DNA of 64,000 nt from Clitopilus passeckerianus. Lineage: Eukaryota > Basidiomycota > Agaricomycetes > Agaricales > Entolomataceae. A model generated the notes under the pieces. It searched no databases and had not been told where the DNA came from. It worked only from the letters and a program-made list of their open reading frames with translations. This document shows, one piece after another, positions 12,011 to 24,656 of the stretch. The stretch covers positions 1 to 64,000 of the forward strand of contig CALYLX010000001.1 of assembly GCA_944990035.1 (NCBI GenBank). The letters are read 5' to 3'. Numbering within the stretch: position 1 is the stretch's first letter; each line of letters opens with the position of its first letter. Made by a program: the position numbers and the translations under genes.

Positions 12011-13145
12011 CGTCGCCGAAAGTTGTTGAAAGGAATCAATTAAACATCACGAACGCGTTACGCGTCGCGTTACCAGTACCGCACGTGATTAAAGTCACAC
12101 TTTCAACCGTGACTTCCTTCGGCTTTCTTTTCTCGTTTGCAATCTTTTAGCCAGTTCATCATTCTACTAAGCAATCTTGAACCTCAAGAAATGATCCTGA
12201 TAGTCGATTATCGATTGATAAACGTTGAAACTCTAGCCTGAACGACACGCCGCAGAAAGATCTGCCTTTGCCCTTCGGTTGAACCATGAATGCCAGTGGC
12301 AACAGAGTCATCTTGCGTATTTTCAGTTAACTCTGACACTCTGAGCAGATGAAATTAGATACCTTCTTTGAAACTCTACATCTCTGAGGTCTCACTTGAA
12401 GATTGAAAACTCGGGTCGACAACCTAGGTCGGTTCTTAGTCGTATTTTTTTGTTCTGGAAGAAACTGACGGTGATTAGATATCTGATTCTGTTTGCCCTT
12501 GAACGCGGCGACTCCATAATCAACCGATTTCATTGCATCCCAGCTGATGATAAAGTCCTCCTCTGATGCAATCGGTTGCGATAAAGGACGCATGGTTACT
12601 TGCCTCCCCGACCATTTTCCTCGAGCCGGATATTATCCGGTAAATGTCGAAATCGCCTTCAATCTTCGACTTCGTTCCAAATATACCATACCTGTTTATG
12701 CGCTACAATGCTCCACCATCCTGCGTCGGTACCGCAAGGTGATTTCAATCTTTCCGTAGGCGGGTCAAAAGTCTATTTCTTCAATACAAACCTTCGCCAA
12801 GACCTAGCGGAGAGTCGTTCGAACCCTCGTACATCTAGACGAAACCTTGAAAACCCCCCTTTCTTGGCCGCCTTTGCTCAGGATTTTGTGGCTTCAGTAG
12901 TCGTGTAAGATAGAGGTTTTCCCGACAAATATGCCCAGCTGATGTTGTGACTTTCCTCAGATTTTCGGCACGGATACAATAACCCAACTCCATGCTGCCC
13001 ATGCGTCGTTTTGGCTGGCGTGCCTTGAATAATGGCTATGACATTCTCTAGCCGTGCGGAGAAAAGCGGAGAAACCTTCTCTTCCCCAGCCTCGTCTATT
13101 TTGATCAGCTCCCAAGCCGATACTTCCCACTGAAGCGTAGAGGGG
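12011..13145. other. Long intergenic region between CHK1 and the AA9 gene
   Basis: This region contains the shared upstream DNA of two divergently transcribed genes. No open frame with a recognisable domain was found; the candidates (12327-12593 minus, 12600-12908 plus) lack start context and splice support. The right end should contain the regulated promoter of the secreted cellulolytic enzyme. Confidence 0.45.
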
Positions 13146-13153
13146 TATAAAGG
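13146..13153 (+). promoter_or_regulatory. TATA box of the AA9 gene
   Basis: TATAAAGG lies 49-56 bp upstream of the ATG at 13202, within a GC-rich flank. This spacing is typical of strongly induced fungal secreted-enzyme genes. Confidence 0.55.
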
Positions 13154-13201
13154 TTGGTTACATTCACTCCAAGTTTTCCTTAACATTTGTTCTCAAGAAA
13201 A

Positions 13202-14672
13202 ATGTTGTGCCAGCTTGCCTCTTTGGTCGCTCTCTCTACTGCGCTCCCCGCTGTCCTCGCACACGGTGGTGTCCTATCCTACTCTAACGGCGGTACCTGG
13301 TACAACGGATGGAACCCGTATAACAGCCCCTCTGGTCAGACCACTATCCAGCGTCCATGGGCTACTTAGTATGTTCTTTCATCGATACTCCCTCCTTCAT
13401 CCTGCTAAGCGGCAAATAGCAACCCTATTCTGGATGCTAAAGACTCCACCCTTGCTTGCAATGATGACGGAACCTCAGGTGCTTTGCAACTTACTGCCAC
13501 CGTCAAGGCTGGTTCAGCAATCACTGCTTACTGGAACGATTGGCCACACAATATTGGTCCCATGGTAAGATTCTACGACTACTCGTCAGTGATAGGCATT
13601 CATGTGTTACTCTAGCTCACTTACCTCGCTCAATGCCCTGGCTCGACTTGCACTGGCGTCAACGCCAACTCGCTCAAATGGGTATGTTATTTCATGAATT
13701 ATACATACCCAGTAGCTGATATTCCATTGAATATTTGTAGTTCAAGATTGACCAAGCTGGTCTGCTCTCCGGCACAGTCTACTCAGGTCTCTGGGGATCT
13801 GGCAAGATGATCGCTGACAACTCGTCCTGGACGACTACCATCCCCAGCAGTGTCCCCAGCGGAAACTACCTCATCCGCTTCGAGACCATTGCCCTCCACT
13901 CCCTGCCTGCTGTGTGTATCATTCCATTGTTCTTGTTTATATGAGAACATATCTGACTTGACTACGAACGAATTCAGCAATTCTACCCCGAATGTGCCCA
14001 AATCCAGATTACTGGTGGCGGAAGCCGTGCACCCACTGCTGCTGAGCTTGTCTCATTCCCTGGTGCTTACTCTAACAGCGACCCCGGTCGTACGTCTTTT
14101 TCTTCCCTTCGTAACCATACTAGTGGTAATCAATCATATTCGTATTCCTTCAGTTAGCATCGTTGTCTACTCCAACGAAGCTCAAACTCAGACCGTACGT
14201 TCTCTTCTAATAGGAACAAGCAGGATACTGATCCTTGATTAGACCTACCCCATCCCTGGACCTCCTCTCTACGGAAGTGGCGGAAGCGGAGGCGGAGTGC
14301 GTTCTTTCTCTCATACTTGAGCCACCATATCTGATCACGACTTCGTTTTGCGTCTAGACCACTGCTCCTCCTACCACCACTCCTCCTGGCACCACCACGA
14401 AGCCCACTACCACCACGACGCCTACGACTGCGCCCACTAGCGGAACTGTCGCTCAATATGGACAATGTGGTGGAACAGGCTATAGTGGTCCTACAGGATG
14501 GTACGCCACACCCATTTGGGCTTTGAGATATGTATGTATACTGACTTTGGTTACTACTAGCGTTTCGCCATTCAAGTGCACCGTCGTCAATCGTGAGTCT
14601 CGTTCTCCTGTTTCGCGAGAGATTTAGTACTGATGGTCTTCACTTCTAGCTTACTATTCTCAATGCCTCTGA
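13202..14672 (+). CDS. Secreted AA9 lytic polysaccharide monooxygenase with C-terminal CBM1
   Basis: A copper enzyme that cleaves cellulose oxidatively. The ATG at 13202 gives an 18-20 residue signal peptide ([20 protein letters not shown]) cut before HGGV, leaving the N-terminal His that forms the copper histidine brace. The second brace His is in NDWPHNIGP (about 13540), and the axial Tyr is in QFYPEC (about 13980). After the roughly 215-residue catalytic domain come a Gly-rich stretch and a Thr/Pro linker (about 14350-14445). A 35-residue family 1 cellulose-binding module follows: QYGQCGG, GPTGC, FKC, then YYSQCL, with four Cys and aromatic binding residues. About eight introns interrupt the gene, including ones at 13370, 13565 and 14505. 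The stop is TGA at 14670-14672. The TATA box is close upstream. All copper ligands are seen, so the enzyme should be active outside the cell on plant cell walls. Confidence 0.95.
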
Positions 14673-15648
14673 GAAGTCGAAAGATACAAATGCGAGAATC
14701 ATTCGAGCTTTAGGAGTTCCACTTCACTACATTTTGTATAATGTTCAGCAATTCACGCATTTGAGGTTGCACCATTTCTGCATTTGTTTTTGGTCAAGCA
14801 AACTATATCAGCTTATGAAGTCGCATTAATAGTTTTGTCAACGTTTGGTAATAAATAGAAGTCCTGTCTTTTATCGGCGCATATATGGCCATAGACGTCG
14901 AAGTTCGGATGTTTCCAGTCTTCCTAGCCTATGCCCAGTTTGGCATCACTGGCAGGATCCAGAAAGAATCGAAGCCTGCACTTTCTCACTGTCAGTCCAT
15001 CTTTCCCCCCAACAGTAGCCAGCCTCTAGCAATCAGCCCTCTGTCTCCCTTTATTTTCTCATTACGCTTTCTTGAACACCGCCAAGCATGGATCTTATTC
15101 GACATGAGACGCTGTGATCACTGGAAATCAAGATCAATCTCATCGTGCCGCCCATACTGATAACCGTGCCTCGTGTTTTGTGAAGCATGCAGGACGTCAA
15201 TCTCGCCAACTTTGGGTTATTCTGAGTTTCTAGCTTCGTGAAAAGTGTGCCCATTATCATGGTACGTATGGCGTATCGGCGTCGAATGCTTGCTGAAATT
15301 CAGCTCAAGCCTGTTCCATCCAAGTTCCATCTGTCTTCCGAATTCTCGTTCTTCAACAAAATATGTAGCCTGTCGCTGCTTCGGCCGCAATTCATTTATG
15401 AGGCAATAATCTTCTGATGACGGTCCTGGATGCGTCAACGAGGCGGCAACCGCCATCTACACGTGTGGTGAGGGCATCAGTCGTGTTCACGCAGGGCCGC
15501 TCCACCAAACAGAACGCGTTACTCGACGCGTCTGTCACCGTCACGGGGCTTCGTTTATTGCACACTGTAAGTTGCCTGTTCGATGGTATTTCTAAGGAGC
15601 TGAGCGCGTTAACAACTTTCAGACTGGAGGATAATAAAAGTAAAATGC
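14673..15648. other. Intergenic region downstream of the AA9 gene
   Basis: Contains the 3' end of the AA9 transcript (AT-rich, 14680-14880), then DNA with short open frames only. No domain was recognised on either strand. Confidence 0.4.
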
Positions 15649-15724
15649 GGCGCCATTGCGGGAATCGAACCCTGAGTTTCATGGATCGACATCAAATTGA
15701 ATTTTAAGCGCGACGCGGTCATGT
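15649..15724 (-). pseudogene. tRNA-like relic, possibly a broken tRNA-Leu
   Basis: The minus strand carries a perfect RNA polymerase III B-box-like core (GGTTCGATTCC) preceded by GATCCATGAAACTCAG and a leucine-type variable region. It is followed by CGCAATGGCGCC and a T-run. Upstream, CATGACCG runs directly into CGTCGCGCTTAAAAT, where a Leu tRNA would be expected to carry a D-loop of about ten more bases. The T-stem and acceptor stem also fail to pair fully (the T-stem 5' strand CAGGG does not match the 3' strand CCCGC). I therefore read it as a decayed tRNA or tRNA-derived repeat, not a working gene. Confidence 0.35.
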
Positions 15725-16250
15725 GACCTGAATGTTGAACTGCCTGTGGCGATACGGTTGAGGCCAGGTTCCTTGTACTCTTGACCGCAAGACGTCCACC
15801 AATCTACGGTACGTTCGCCTCTCCTTTCTGGCATTGAGAGGACATTGTAGGCTCACTGGTATTGGCTACAGGAGGGGTTTGGACAGCACGCAAAGGCGTG
15901 CATGCATTGGTTTCTACAGTAGCAAGGTACGAAGCAACAAGGTGGGGTAATTCGGCTACTGCAAGCTTTCGTTTATGCTGACCATACTATGAACTTTCAG
16001 CATCTTCGACTACAGAGTATTCAACAGCTTACGACTTTTATTCTCTTCAAGTTCTACGAAGTGTCTCGTTCACGATTAATTTATTCGTGCTAACGTCAAG
16101 CCTGACACGATTTACTTACGACACCCAGCAACTGCGACGTCGAATTTTCAAGACTTTCCTATTTTTCAACAAATCTATATACATCAAACTTTTGCCCAAT
16201 TTTTCTGTTTTCGCCAACACGAAGCTTACATTTTCGGCTGACGACATATT
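15725..16250. other. Upstream region of the large Ser/Lys-rich gene
   Basis: No coding frame is supported. The last 200 bp are pyrimidine-rich and AT-rich (16020-16250), as expected for a fungal core promoter and 5' leader before the ATG at 16251. Confidence 0.4.
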
Positions 16251-19200
16251 ATGCAAACTGACTATACTTCGGGTCAATTCCAAGATACCACCATTTCAGA
16301 GGATACTTCCTTCCACCAAGCATCAACCATCCGGTTGATCAACGCCACCCCTTCCGAGTCGGGTCGTTCCAGCATTGACGCTCTCCCTCCCATGCTCCAA
16401 GCCTCAGAGGACCCATGGGAAGCTGCTGGTCTCCCTGCACGGCTTGCTCCTAAGCCGTCAGACGCCGACACCGAGCGCAAGAAGCGCCTCGCACCAAAGA
16501 AGTCCAAGCTCGGCCTCATAGCCTCCAGCGTCTCCGGACGCGACAAGAACAAGAATAAATCCCAGGACTTCTCCGACGTCGTCCGACGCGTTGGTGCCCC
16601 TCCCCAGCAGTCATCATCCTTCGGCGGCGGGTTCGAGATCTACGTGGACTCGAGGCCGAAGTCTCCTGAACAAGAGGATGACGAGGATATTGCGGAGGTC
16701 GTTGTGGTCGGAAGAAGAAATCGCGGATGGCCCTGGATGGGGTTGCATGGGGCGGTCCATTGAATGAAGTGACGAATGTGCCTTCTACTTCGGAGCTTTC
16801 GAAGAAGAAGAGTGCGACGCTCAAGAAGAAGGAGAATAAGGAGAAGGAGAATGTGGGAGGGCGCGGGTCGACCTCCGGTGGGTTGGTGAAGATGAAGAGT
16901 GAGATGGATGCGAAGGATAAGTGGTGGAGTATTGGGAGGGGTAGGAAGGAGTTGATGGAGGTTGAGGAGGAGAAGAAAGAGAAGAAGAAACGAGCGAAAT
17001 GTAAGCTAGTCTTGGCATTCCTGTCAATGGTTGAATCTAACGGTAGCTTTTCCAGCTCCAGGTCCGGAGGAAGCTACCAAAGCAAAGTCAAAGGATCCAT
17101 ATCCCAGGTCTAAGAGTAGGTTCCCCCTTTGATGCTACAAACCTACAAGCTAACCACGTCATCTCAGCTCCTGACCCTCTCCGACGTGCTTCAAGCTCAG
17201 CGCCTGAGAAGACACTCAGGTCGAGGTTCCACTCGATGGATTTCGGCATGATGTTCAAGGTTTCCGCCAACGACAGTACCGAAGCAGAGACTTCCGTTGT
17301 CGAGGCGAATACCTCTACCTCTACTGAGGATCCTGACCGCACGACGACATCTCAAGAACAGGAGCCGGAAGAACAAACTACTCCAAAGGCCAGTAGTTCC
17401 GCTCATAAGTCCTCTGGTGGTCATCAGAGGCAGGGCTCAATTGCCGTACGCGCCATGAAGTCGTTCCAGTCCCTGGCACGAATGGGCAGCTGGAACCAGC
17501 TCAAGCACGCTAGCATGCAGGACTACGAGGGCGACGTCACAGAAACCGAGAACGTTGGGGATACACCCAAGGAGAGGAAGAAAGTCAAGAAGGAGAGGAA
17601 GGACAAAGACAAGGAGGGCGACAAGTGCGAAAGCGAGGTCAAAGAGAAGAAGTCCAAGAAATCCTCTAAGGACAAGGAGAAGGACAAGTCGAGCAAATCC
17701 TCCAAGTCTACGTCGTCTTCGTCCAAGAAGAAAAAGTCGATGGATATCTTATCCTCAACCGCCTTCGACCCTCCTCAGGGAGACGATCATACAGTTCTAG
17801 GCTCTGCCTTTGAATATACCCCACCTGCTTCCGAGAAAAATGCCTCTCTGAACAAGAAGCGCTCCATCCTCGGCATTGGCATCCCCTCGACATTATCCAA
17901 GATGACTGGTCGTCTGCAGCACGCACGATCCGGTTCTACTGCCAGCTCACTCCTTGCTGCTGGTTCCGATGGCGAACGCCAGCCAGCCACCCTCTCCGGA
18001 AGAAGCTCCCGCCTTTCCTTGACCTCCGCAAGAATGCTCTTCACCCATGGTCGTTCTAGTAGCCGTGCTGCTTTCGACTCGTCTACCATTAGTCGGGAAC
18101 GATCGGCGTCTGTGATGAGTAATCATACTGGAGGATCAAAGGGCTCGACTAGGTCGTCGTTGAGGCCGCCTTCTATCACCTCGAGTATTCTTGCTCGTGC
18201 TGGGTTGGATGGTGAGAGGAGGTCGTCGGGTGGGAGTGTGAGGTGGGACGAGACTGTCCTCGAGAGCGTGAGGGAACGGCGCGATAAGGAGAAGGAAACT
18301 GAACGAGTTGATCCTGAGCAAGCTGAGAAGGAACGTCTGAAGGAGGAGAAGGAGAAGCGCAGGGCGGAGAGGGCGCAGAAAAAAGAAGAAAAGGAGAAGA
18401 GGCGGGAGGAGAAAGAAAAGCGGAAGGAGGAGAAGGAGAAAAAGAAGGCTGAGAAGGAGAAGAAACGCGCTGATGAGGCGGCAGGCACTGCATCCAAGAA
18501 GAAGAGCAAGAAGGATAGCAAGAAGGAGAAGTCTAGCAAAAGCAAGAGGACCGCTCTCACGGATATCTTCCCCACTGCCGAAGTGTTGACTGCAACTGGT
18601 CCCGAAGCTCTGTTGACTCCTACGCAACCGCTGTTCGACAGGCCACCAGTCATTCGCAAGAAGGCAGCTACTTCAGATGGATACCCCATGAACGACAATG
18701 ATTCCGTTATTGGCTCTATCCTTGAACAGGCTATCGCAGAGGAGGATGCCAACGAAGTTACTGTGGCACCCGTTGCTCCGGATACTCCCAAGAAACATCG
18801 TAGACGGCCTATGTCCGAACAGTTACTTGGTCGTAGTCGACCTGTCGTTTTCTCTGACGACGAAGATGGTGAAGGTTAGTTTTTTCTTACAAGTATTGTC
18901 ACCTTTTCTTGTGCTAATATCTGCCTTACAGCCCCTTTGTCCGTTCTTGATGCTGCCACGAATGATCTCGCTCAACTCATCTCCAACCTCGACCTGGAAG
19001 CTACTCCCGGAACCCCAGACAGGTCACCTCATAAGATCACACGTACCTTCAAGCTTGATTTCAATGCTCCCCCTGTTCCTCGTCGCGACCATAGCCCTGT
19101 CCGCCGAGCTACCGTCGGCCCGTCTTACGTGGCTTCTCTCGCAGAAGCGGCACCCATTGGTGGTCCATTGAGGCGTGCACCGTCCTACATTGCGGCAGCA

Positions 19201-22200
19201 CCACCTTCGATCCGGCCGTATGCGCAGTCTAGGAAGAATACCCTCGGACATGAGTCGCGGCCTAGCCTGTCGAACATTCCTGGCTGGCCCATCCCGGAAT
19301 CTGACCTGCGTTCCAGCAAGTCAATGAAGTCCCTCTCACTGAGCTCCCCACCTTCCCTCCTGATTGGTGCAACAACCTCCCTCCTGCCTGCAGCGGAGAT
19401 TACGCCATCTCAGGTGTTCTTCCCTCCTTCATCTGCGACCAGCGAGAAAGCAAGCACGCTCAGAGCTTCGTCCTCCAAAGCATTCGTCAACTCTGAAGAA
19501 GGAACCGTGAAAGCATCATCTTCCAAGGCTCAACCTCGTACATCCGTAGCGGACATTTTCACGAGACCTGAGTCGTCCACCAGCTCAGAAGGTGACTTCG
19601 CATTCCTGCGGCGCAGCCCAGGTCTTCAAGCGTCAAGACAGCCTTTCTGACTCGAGTGCTCGCAACTCCACCGAGTTCAATGACAGCCACCGATCAGAAC
19701 CCTCATCATTCATGGGTGATATTCCCGCCGAACTGCAGGACCTGCTTGCGGCGCAGAATGGCGATGATGCACACTCTTTCTTCGAGAGGGCAAGCGTCAC
19801 TGGGGCCTCAGAAGAAAAGCCTATGCTTCCTGGATCCTCGATGGCCAATACTATGATTCCCTTGGATGCATCGATATTCCATGCCGAGCCAATTGACTTC
19901 GGAGGCGAGGAGATTGACGAGACCAAGAGATCATTCGACTTCACTGCCGAAATCAGGAATCTTCGTGAATCGAGTGCCTTTGAGCACCAGAGCTTCGTTG
20001 AACAGCTCGAGAATGCTTTTGGCACACCGGCCAAAGTTGACTACAGCAGTTATAAAGATGAAAGCCGGGCACCGACTCTCCCAGAAATACCTTCCTTCCT
20101 CAGGCCCTCCCCTCGAGCTGATGACGCATCCAGCATCAGCCACAGCGAGGAAACCACTTCCGCTGAGCTCGACCACGAAGATCTCATGGACATGAATATG
20201 TTGGCGGCTCATGACAGCCCTTCCTCTCCGCATAGCAGGCTGCCATTCGGACAGTCCCAAACCGGAAATGCCATGCTCTTCCCCGATACTGCCAGCCTCG
20301 CAAGCACAGAGCTTTCTGAGGACGTCATAATGGAGGACGTTTCGAATGATGATCACCAATCACCTAGAGGCCACCTAAACATGTCGTTCAAATTCGGTGG
20401 TCTTCCTCAAGTAATCGAGCCCACAGATGTGGATGACCACCCAAAGTCATTCGCCGATATCATCCCGCCCATCTCCCATAGGAGCCCCATGAAGGGAAGC
20501 GCACTGCCTGTTCCCATATCACCCGTTCCCTCAGCAGTTCCTCGCCGTCGTGTACGAGTCAGCTCAGATTCCAGCATCCACCGCATCTCAGCAGCTCTTA
20601 GCTTGAGCCCCGAGTTCCAGCCCGAATATCGGCATTCCCGGGCCAATTCAGAGTTGAGTTTCATGGGATTTGACTCGTTTGACGAAGTCAGGCGCGGATT
20701 CGAATTTGGACGTGGTCAACCCCGCTTCTGGCCACCGACCTCCAACAATCCAGCTGATTTCTTGAGGCCGCAGTCGATGTTCAGCATTGCCTCCGTATCC
20801 TCCTATGGCAGACCCCATGACTATGGTCTCAGTGACCCCTTCGGTTTTGGGTCTTTACGCTCAGCAGAGAGGCCTATGTCAGATGCTTTCTCTATAATGA
20901 GCAACACCGTGGATGACACTTTCGACTTCATTCGCCACCGCCCACGCAGGTCAAGGGTTGACAGCGACGCTTCAAGCTTCTACTTCCGCGCCCCTGCTCA
21001 ACCTTCAAATCGAGATTCCCACCGCTTTTCAGCCGTGTCCTTTGCACCACCCGTCGCCCTTGTTACAAGAGGTTTCGGTGCCCGACGAAGGAATGATTCC
21101 AATGCCAGTGTACAGTCAAGGGGCCGCCCATTCTCTGGCTACGGCGCCAGCAACAAACGGTTCTCTTGGACTAGACATCGCCGTGACTCCGGTGATTCTG
21201 CCATGAGCGATTTCTCTGTCTCCCGTCTCGTGCGGCCAGGCCTTGGAGATAAAATGTTCGACAATGCTGCCAATTACCGCATGTCGCTGGCGTCGATCCC
21301 TGCGTCGCCGACGGGCCCAAATGAGCTTCCTTCTATCATGGACCTCTCATTCCAGGATGATACAGACTCAGTTGTTGACCATGAAGAATCAAAGTTCCGA
21401 CGCGACGACTCCATCTTTAGCAAGACTGGCGATAACATGACTAGCCAATCCGTTGGTTCCGTCTTCGGAAGTGGTGATGTAGCTGGGAAGCCTTCCTCCC
21501 ACGTTGAGTACAACTTCCGACCTCTATCTGTCCTCAGCGTGGAGGAGAAGCCCAGCCCAGTCAAGGCAAGCAGTTCCAGAATCAACGTAAGCCGCTTCTT
21601 CACCTCCAAAGGCAATACATACTAATGAATCTGGTAGATGCTTGAGCCTGAGGTTGAACGTGTTCGCCGCATCTCAATGGAGTCTGTAGCAAGTGGTTCA
21701 CCGTCAAGTCGCATTGAAAAACGGAAGCGCACCCAGGAAGTTGAAGAAGACGGTTCTCTCGGCGGACTATCAGGCACCCCTAACAAAGCCCGTATCGTGG
21801 AGTCCGTTGAGATTGTTCAAGCATCGCCTTTCATCTTTGGGGAAGAACGAATGATACAAGCCCAGCAAGGTCTCATCAAACGTCGTAGCCTTGAAGACAA
21901 TTGCCTGGTTGCAAAAGGAGAGGAGGCATCAGCACCTTGTACGTGTCTTTTTCTACCTTCACATGCAGAGCCATCTGACAAATATTTGTAGTCTACCATG
22001 CACCGATCTTCACCCGTCCTAATAAGGCCAATCGCTCTCGGTCGAGCACCTGCACATCCACTTCTGGTCGCGAAACACCTTCGCTGACCTCCGCTGGCTC
22101 TGACAGCTTCTCCTCGATGGACGACAGTGCAAGCATTGACCTTTCCGACCTCAACCTAGCCATGAACACCATGACCGGTCCATTGACAGCCCATCCTCAG

Positions 22201-23274
22201 GTCCGAGTGCGTACCCGCTCTCGTGGACAGCTCCACTCCCATTCTCGTCAGTCCTCGTACGCTCGCACCACCCGTTCGTCAATATACGAGACTATCGAGG
22301 AGGAGATCATGGCAACTTCTGCCTCGCCAACCAAGACTGGACTTCTCGGTTCGGAGGAAGTTTCCACGACGATGGCAACTGCGACAGCAAGAAGACCGGT
22401 GTTCCTCACAGTCGACGATGACGCCGTCTCTATTCGCTCCACCAGGTCTCGAGTTTCGTCGATTTGGGAAGACGACACAGGAGTGATTGCCTTGCGCAAG
22501 TATTACGCCTTGAAGAACGAGGCCGAGAGCATAGTCACGGAGAGCCAAAGGCAGTGGGCAGACACCCATGGATCCATGTCTGCTTTGAAAAGTAAGCACT
22601 ATTGCTCGATTCTCTGCTACCACTTGCCTAACGAGTTTTCCTCAGCATTCCAACCTCCAAAGAACCCAGCAGCGATGCGGGCCTTGTTGGAAGAGTCCCT
22701 TCAGAGTTACCAACCTCTTCCTTCGGAACTTCGTCCCCATCGTGTCAGGTCTAGGACTACATCCAGGGTGTCGCCTTACCCTTCTTCACGGCCAGGCAAG
22801 GCTCCCGTAGCCCCATCTCCTCTGCGACTAGAAGAACCAGATTCAGTGCCTCCGATGCCAACCGTTTTCTCTCGGTCTGCCCCGCCCAGGAAGAGCCTCA
22901 AGGATGTGACTACCAAATCCAACCTGAACGACTCAGCTCGCACAGCAGACGGTCCCAAGCTCTTCCCCACTGCAAGCAACAGTGATCTCAAAAAGGAAAG
23001 AGTCTTCAGCCGACCAAGAGTTGTTTCTGGTGGTCGCAAGAAGCAGGTTGTACCTGAACCTGCAGAGCCCAAATCGGTGACCCGTGTTGCATCAAGGGAG
23101 TTCAAGGAAAACGCTGCTGTCGGTACCATGACGTACGTGCATCTCTCGTATCTCGTTTGCAGCTCTTTCTGACCGATTCTTCGTTTTAGACCCGGTGATT
23201 CTTTGAAGTTCCGCCGTCCTCGTCCCAGAGGACGCCCTGCAAATGGTTCCATGTCGAAACCAATCAGGGTCTAA
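16251..23274 (+). CDS. Very large Ser/Lys/Glu-rich low-complexity protein, function unknown
   Basis: A protein of about 2,200 residues with no catalytic domain that I recognise. It starts at ATG 16251 (MQTDYTSGQFQ). Introns occur near 17000, 17116, 18876-18932, 21587-21637, 21938-21992, 22591-22646 and 23132-23190, all GT...AG; the one at 21587 has a clear TACTAAT branch site. Notable parts are Lys/Glu-rich, probably alpha-helical runs (17565-17750 and 18290-18545), many Ser-Pro and Arg-Ser stretches typical of phosphorylated disordered scaffolds, and a C-terminus reading KFRRPRPRGRP then SKPIRV. Two places need a one-base frame change: near 16709-16720 (frame ending EVVVVGRR to frame KKKSRMALDGVAW) and near 19560-19625 (frame ending RRSPGLQ to frame VFKRQDSLSDSSARN). 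Nothing suggests an enzyme; a cytoskeletal or nuclear scaffold role would be a guess. It converges with the PEBP gene downstream. Confidence 0.7.
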
Positions 23275-23726
23275 AGGATTATGGGTGTTTCCCGACTAGG
23301 CACTATATCTCGAAGGCAGATATGATATGTTTCATCTATGCTTTCCCGTTCTCGTTCTGCATTGTTTCTTGGACAATCTCTTCTAATACGTCACGTTTGC
23401 ATTTTTCCATACAACCACTCTAGTCTACCTGATCCTTTCGCGTACTCTCAAACTCCCGTGCTGCGATTATTCCCATCTGACTTCTTGCCTTTAATCGCTG
23501 CCTGTATATAGTTTACGTCCGATCTTTACTCGCACTGCATATGCCCCTCTATCATTGTCACCATGCTCATCTTGTACTTACGCACGCAGAAATACACAGG
23601 TTGTACTCAGTCAAGTTCTTAGATGCTCAATCATAATATATATTCTCACTATCTTCGATGTCCATTCTGAAATTACAGTGTAGCCGACTCTCGTGTCAGG
23701 TTATCGGAATCTTCCGTCGCCACTCC
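23275..23726. other. Convergent 3' untranslated regions
   Basis: An AT- and pyrimidine-rich tail-to-tail spacer between two convergent genes. It contains several AATAAT/TATATA-like stretches near 23630-23645 that could act as polyadenylation signals. No coding frame is supported. Confidence 0.4.
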
Positions 23727-24656
23727 TCAATCTGCAGCCTTGACAAGGAAGAAGCTAGCACCAACGAGCTTCAGTCCGTACTTGTTGGCGAAGTCGATAG
23801 CGTTCCAGCTTCGCCTTTCTTCCAGCGCTGAGCCATATTCTGGGCTGCCCTCTGGAACTGTGAAATCGGTGGAGGGTTCTTCGAAGAGAATGAAGGCTTT
23901 GGAAGAAAAAAAAGGGATAGATCAGCTACTTGAACAAGTGCAATATTCGGAGATGCACATACTGTATCTGTGCAAACCACTCCCTGGTCGAGGCCCTGGA
24001 GGGCGGTATGGGGCGGTTGAGTCCTTGGTCTTCTGTGCTGGTGCTGAGTCGTTCTCGGGGAACTTGATACCAGTGATCTATCCGAGTAACATTTCCTGAG
24101 CTACAGTGACATATGTAAGACGCTAAGAACTTACGACCCAGTGTCTAAACTGTCGATAGATTGGCTCTGCTCTTGACGGAGCATCCGGGTCCGTCATCAC
24201 AAAGGTGAACGTCTTGCTCTTGTCCACTGATGAGCTGGAATCAAACGGCGACAAAAACAGGTCAGGTTCTTCTTGCGTATCCTCTACTCTCATGAAAGAT
24301 CCGAGCTCTGCTTGCTTTTCTCCTGGGTAGACGACGTCGAACCAGACAGACGGCGGGAATGGTTCGGGGATTACTTCCGGGATCAAATGAACCGTCTGCA
24401 GTCCAGGGATTAACATGTCTCTTGGGGGCATCGTGGGCGGGTTTGCGAGCTCTCGAGGGTAAGGTGATGGTATGGAGGAAGCAATTGGAGCATCTGTTGG
24501 ATCCTTTATTGGGAGAGGATTAACAGGTGCATATGGACCCTGATGATCGTAGAGGACTGGGCGGCCCGGAGAAGCCGCGCACAACCTCCTCATGCCGCAA
24601 CTTGAAGAGCCTGCGAGAGCAATCAAGCAAGCAAGGTGGGATGGTTTCCAATGCAT
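23727..24656 (-). CDS. Phosphatidylethanolamine-binding protein (PEBP / TFS1-like)
   Basis: About 240 residues in three exons. The first exon runs from ATG 24654-24656 to HWV. A GTAAGT intron follows, then an exon starting ITGIKFPEND, and after a second intron the last exon FILFEEPSTDFTV to FFLVKAAD at 23727. The PEBP ligand-pocket signatures are present: DPDAPS (about 24185), FRHWV, and GLHRY at the end of exon 2. The family binds phospholipid head groups and, in yeast, TFS1 inhibits carboxypeptidase Y and Ras-GAP. The N-terminus (LACLIALAGSSS) is hydrophobic and could be a weak signal peptide, so the protein may be secreted or vacuolar, or the true first exon may differ slightly. PEBP identity is firm. 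Confidence 0.85.

Noticed and set aside
12800..12840. B-box-like GTTCGAACC as a tRNA
   Set aside because: No A box and no cloverleaf pairing could be found around it.
18123..18791. 222-codon minus-strand open frame
   Set aside because: It is antisense to the Lys/Glu-rich part of the large gene; its Ser/Phe/Leu-rich composition is the mirror of GAG/AAG codons and carries no domain.
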